DNA from: Candidatus Bathyarchaeota archaeon
GTDB lineage: Archaea > Thermoproteota > Bathyarchaeia > RBG-16-48-13 > JAGMEO01
Assembly (NCBI GenBank): GCA_023128135.1
Contig: JAGMEO010000034.1
Location: forward strand, 1 to 5,747
Length of the DNA: 5,747 nucleotides
Reading direction: 5' to 3'
Part shown: positions 4,777 to 5,747 of the stretch, one piece after another
Position numbering within the stretch: position 1 is the stretch's first letter
Layout: each line of letters starts with the position of its first letter
The notes under the pieces: generated by a model
Databases searched by the model: none
What the model saw: the letters and a program-made list of their open reading frames with translations, nothing else
What the model was told of the DNA's origin: nothing
Made by a program: the position numbers and the translations under genes

Positions 4777-5556
4777 ATGAAGGTATTGTCTAAGGAGAAA
4801 AAAACCCATTATTTTTACCTCTCAGAAATTGTTGGTACATTTCTTATGGTTTTCATTGGCTGCTTGGGGGAGGCTACAGCGATTTTCTTTTTTTCTTCTC
4901 CGACATTGATATGGAAACTTATGTGGTGGGGCTTTGGATATTTAGTTGCTTTCTATGTTACTAGAGGAATCTCTAGTGTTCACCTAAATTCTGTTGTAAC
5001 ATTTTATCGCTGGAAGTTCAGTAATTTTCCAGTGAGACGTGTTCCAGGATACATTGTCTCACAGCTGATGGGAAGTTTCCTTGCCGCTGCTCTCGTGTAC
5101 GTAGCTAACTATTTATTTTTTATGGCTGTTGACCCATCACATACAGCAACTACCGCATACATATTCTTTGGTCAAGTCCATACCAGCCTCAATTTTCAAG
5201 ACGCTTTTTTCATCGAAATGGTAAGTACATCTCTTTTAGTCTTTTTATGGCAAATTGTGAGCGACGAGAATAACCCATTTAACATCAGAAGATTTAAGCC
5301 AATAATATTCTTTCTTTACATCATCGTGATAGGTCTCTGGTTTTATCCTTTAACTATGGTCATAATGAATCCTACAAGAGATTTGGGTCCTAGACTCTTT
5401 GCATATTCCATTGGATACGGAACCTTGGCTATCCCAGGAACGAAAGGATTTGAAATGGTAAATTACATTATAGCACCTTTTGTTGGAGGTATTCTTGGCG
5501 GCTTCTTCTATGACTTAATCTTCAAACCCTTCTGGCACAGGGAAAAAAAGGCTTGA
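4777..5556 (+). CDS. Aquaporin / aquaglyceroporin-family (MIP) channel with altered NPA boxes
   Basis: This 259-residue membrane protein has six hydrophobic segments (about 14-33, 46-64, 92-116, 139-161, 174-193 and 226-249) plus two half-helix loops, the MIP layout. It aligns by eye with GlpF: SEIVGTFLMVF at the start, VPGYIVSQLMGSFLAAALVY (89-108), LNFQDAFFIEM (138-148) and MNPTRDLGPRLFAY (197-210). The first NPA box is HLNSVVT (N71-S72-V73) and the second is N198-P199-T200, so both deviate. Filter residues by position: W51 matches GlpF W48, G186 matches G191 and R201 matches R206, but V195 replaces F200. Family channels pass water, glycerol or other small neutral solutes; the substrate here is open. 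The ATG has AAAGGA directly against it, too close for normal SD use. The gene appears monocistronic. Confidence 0.9.
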   Translation: MKVLSKEKKTHYFYLSEIVGTFLMVFIGCLGEATAIFFFSSPTLIWKLMWWGFGYLVAFYVTRGISSVHLNSVVTFYRWKFSNFPVRRVPGYIVSQLMGSFLAAALVYVANYLFFMAVDPSHTATTAYIFFGQVHTSLNFQDAFFIEMVSTSLLVFLWQIVSDENNPFNIRRFKPIIFFLYIIVIGLWFYPLTMVIMNPTRDLGPRLFAYSIGYGTLAIPGTKGFEMVNYIIAPFVGGILGGFFYDLIFKPFWHREKKA

Positions 5557-5569
5557 ACCCCCCTTTTTT
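5544..5569 (+). terminator. Terminator-like inverted repeat and T-run after the channel gene
   Basis: AAAAAAGG (5544-5551) is complementary to CCTTTTTT (5562-5569) across a 10-nt loop, and the T6 run ends the element. It overlaps the last codons of the channel gene and lies between two convergent genes. An archaeal T-run terminator is likely; the hairpin may be incidental. Confidence 0.5.
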
Positions 5570-5625
5570 GTTAGTGTTAGTTGAGGGTTGTTTCACAAAG
5601 CTGGCGAGACATCCGTGCATGGACG

Positions 5626-5747
5626 CTACATCATTAAGCCTAAATTGAAATATTTTAACATGAGAAAAGCAGCCAGTAATACGCCCACGATCAGAGTGGT
5701 CTTCTGGCTGACTTCTTTGATCATGTTATCTTGATGGGTTTCATCAC
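5626..5747 (-). CDS. C-terminal tail of an unidentified protein ending in a membrane helix (gene continues past 5747)
   Basis: The minus-strand frame from the window edge to TAG at 5626-5628 gives 39 residues. A charged/polar stretch (DETHQDNMIKEVSQK) is followed by one hydrophobic segment, TTLIVGVLLAAFLMLKYF, and a short tail NLGLMM. The layout fits a C-terminal membrane anchor. If instead translation starts at the ATG 8 codons in, it would be a 32-residue single-span peptide. Too little is present to name a family. It is convergent with the channel gene. Confidence 0.45.
   Translation of the reverse strand, partial: DETHQDNMIKEVSQKTTLIVGVLLAAFLMLKYFNLGLMM

Noticed and set aside
1..5747. 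CRISPR array, transposon ends, defence island or other large unknown system
   Set aside because: I found no spaced repeats, terminal inverted repeats, transposase or nuclease genes. The oddities here are split tRNAs and deletion scars.

Overview
The window reads as a piece of an AT-rich archaeal chromosome, probably from an uncultured member of the Thermoproteota/Bathyarchaeia type. The class is inferred; the domain is well supported. Evidence for Archaea: two adjacent tRNA genes carry introns with bulge-helix-bulge (BHB) folding; TATA-like boxes lie about 25-30 nt ahead of starts; IorA and IorB are the archaeal two-gene type; and a small Cys-rich DUF6485-type protein is present.

Left part (1-3327, all minus strand): an aromatic amino-acid module, read right to left. 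It starts with the wreck of a phenylacetate-CoA ligase gene (paaK type, 2976-3327), whose N-terminus and C-terminus survive around a large internal deletion. Then come iorA (1004-2917), iorB (415-1023, overlapping iorA by 20 nt) and the N-terminal third of a class I aminotransferase (1-361, running off the window). Aminotransferase plus indolepyruvate:ferredoxin oxidoreductase interconvert aromatic amino acids, aryl-pyruvates and aryl-acetyl-CoA. The lost ligase would have joined free aryl-acetates to this path.

Middle (3328-3852): a possible leaderless micro-ORF (3451-3528), then tRNA-Ala(CGC) and tRNA-Leu(TAA) on the plus strand. Each tRNA is split by two introns, one in the 3' strand of the D-stem and one in the anticodon loop. 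3853-4018 shows no convincing gene.

Right part (4019-5747): a small Cys-rich DUF6485-type gene on the minus strand. It is divergent from a short chimeric ORF that fuses the first ~45 residues of an SplB-like radical SAM protein, with its CX3CX2C motif, to the last ~48 residues of a PadR-type winged helix. Next is an aquaglyceroporin-family channel whose two NPA boxes are NSV and NPT, then a terminator-like inverted repeat. At the edge is the C-terminal tail of a minus-strand protein ending in a membrane helix.

The most notable points are the doubly split tRNA pair, two separate deletion scars (paaK and the radical SAM::PadR fusion), and the altered channel motifs. I see no CRISPR array, rRNA, transposase or clear defence system.
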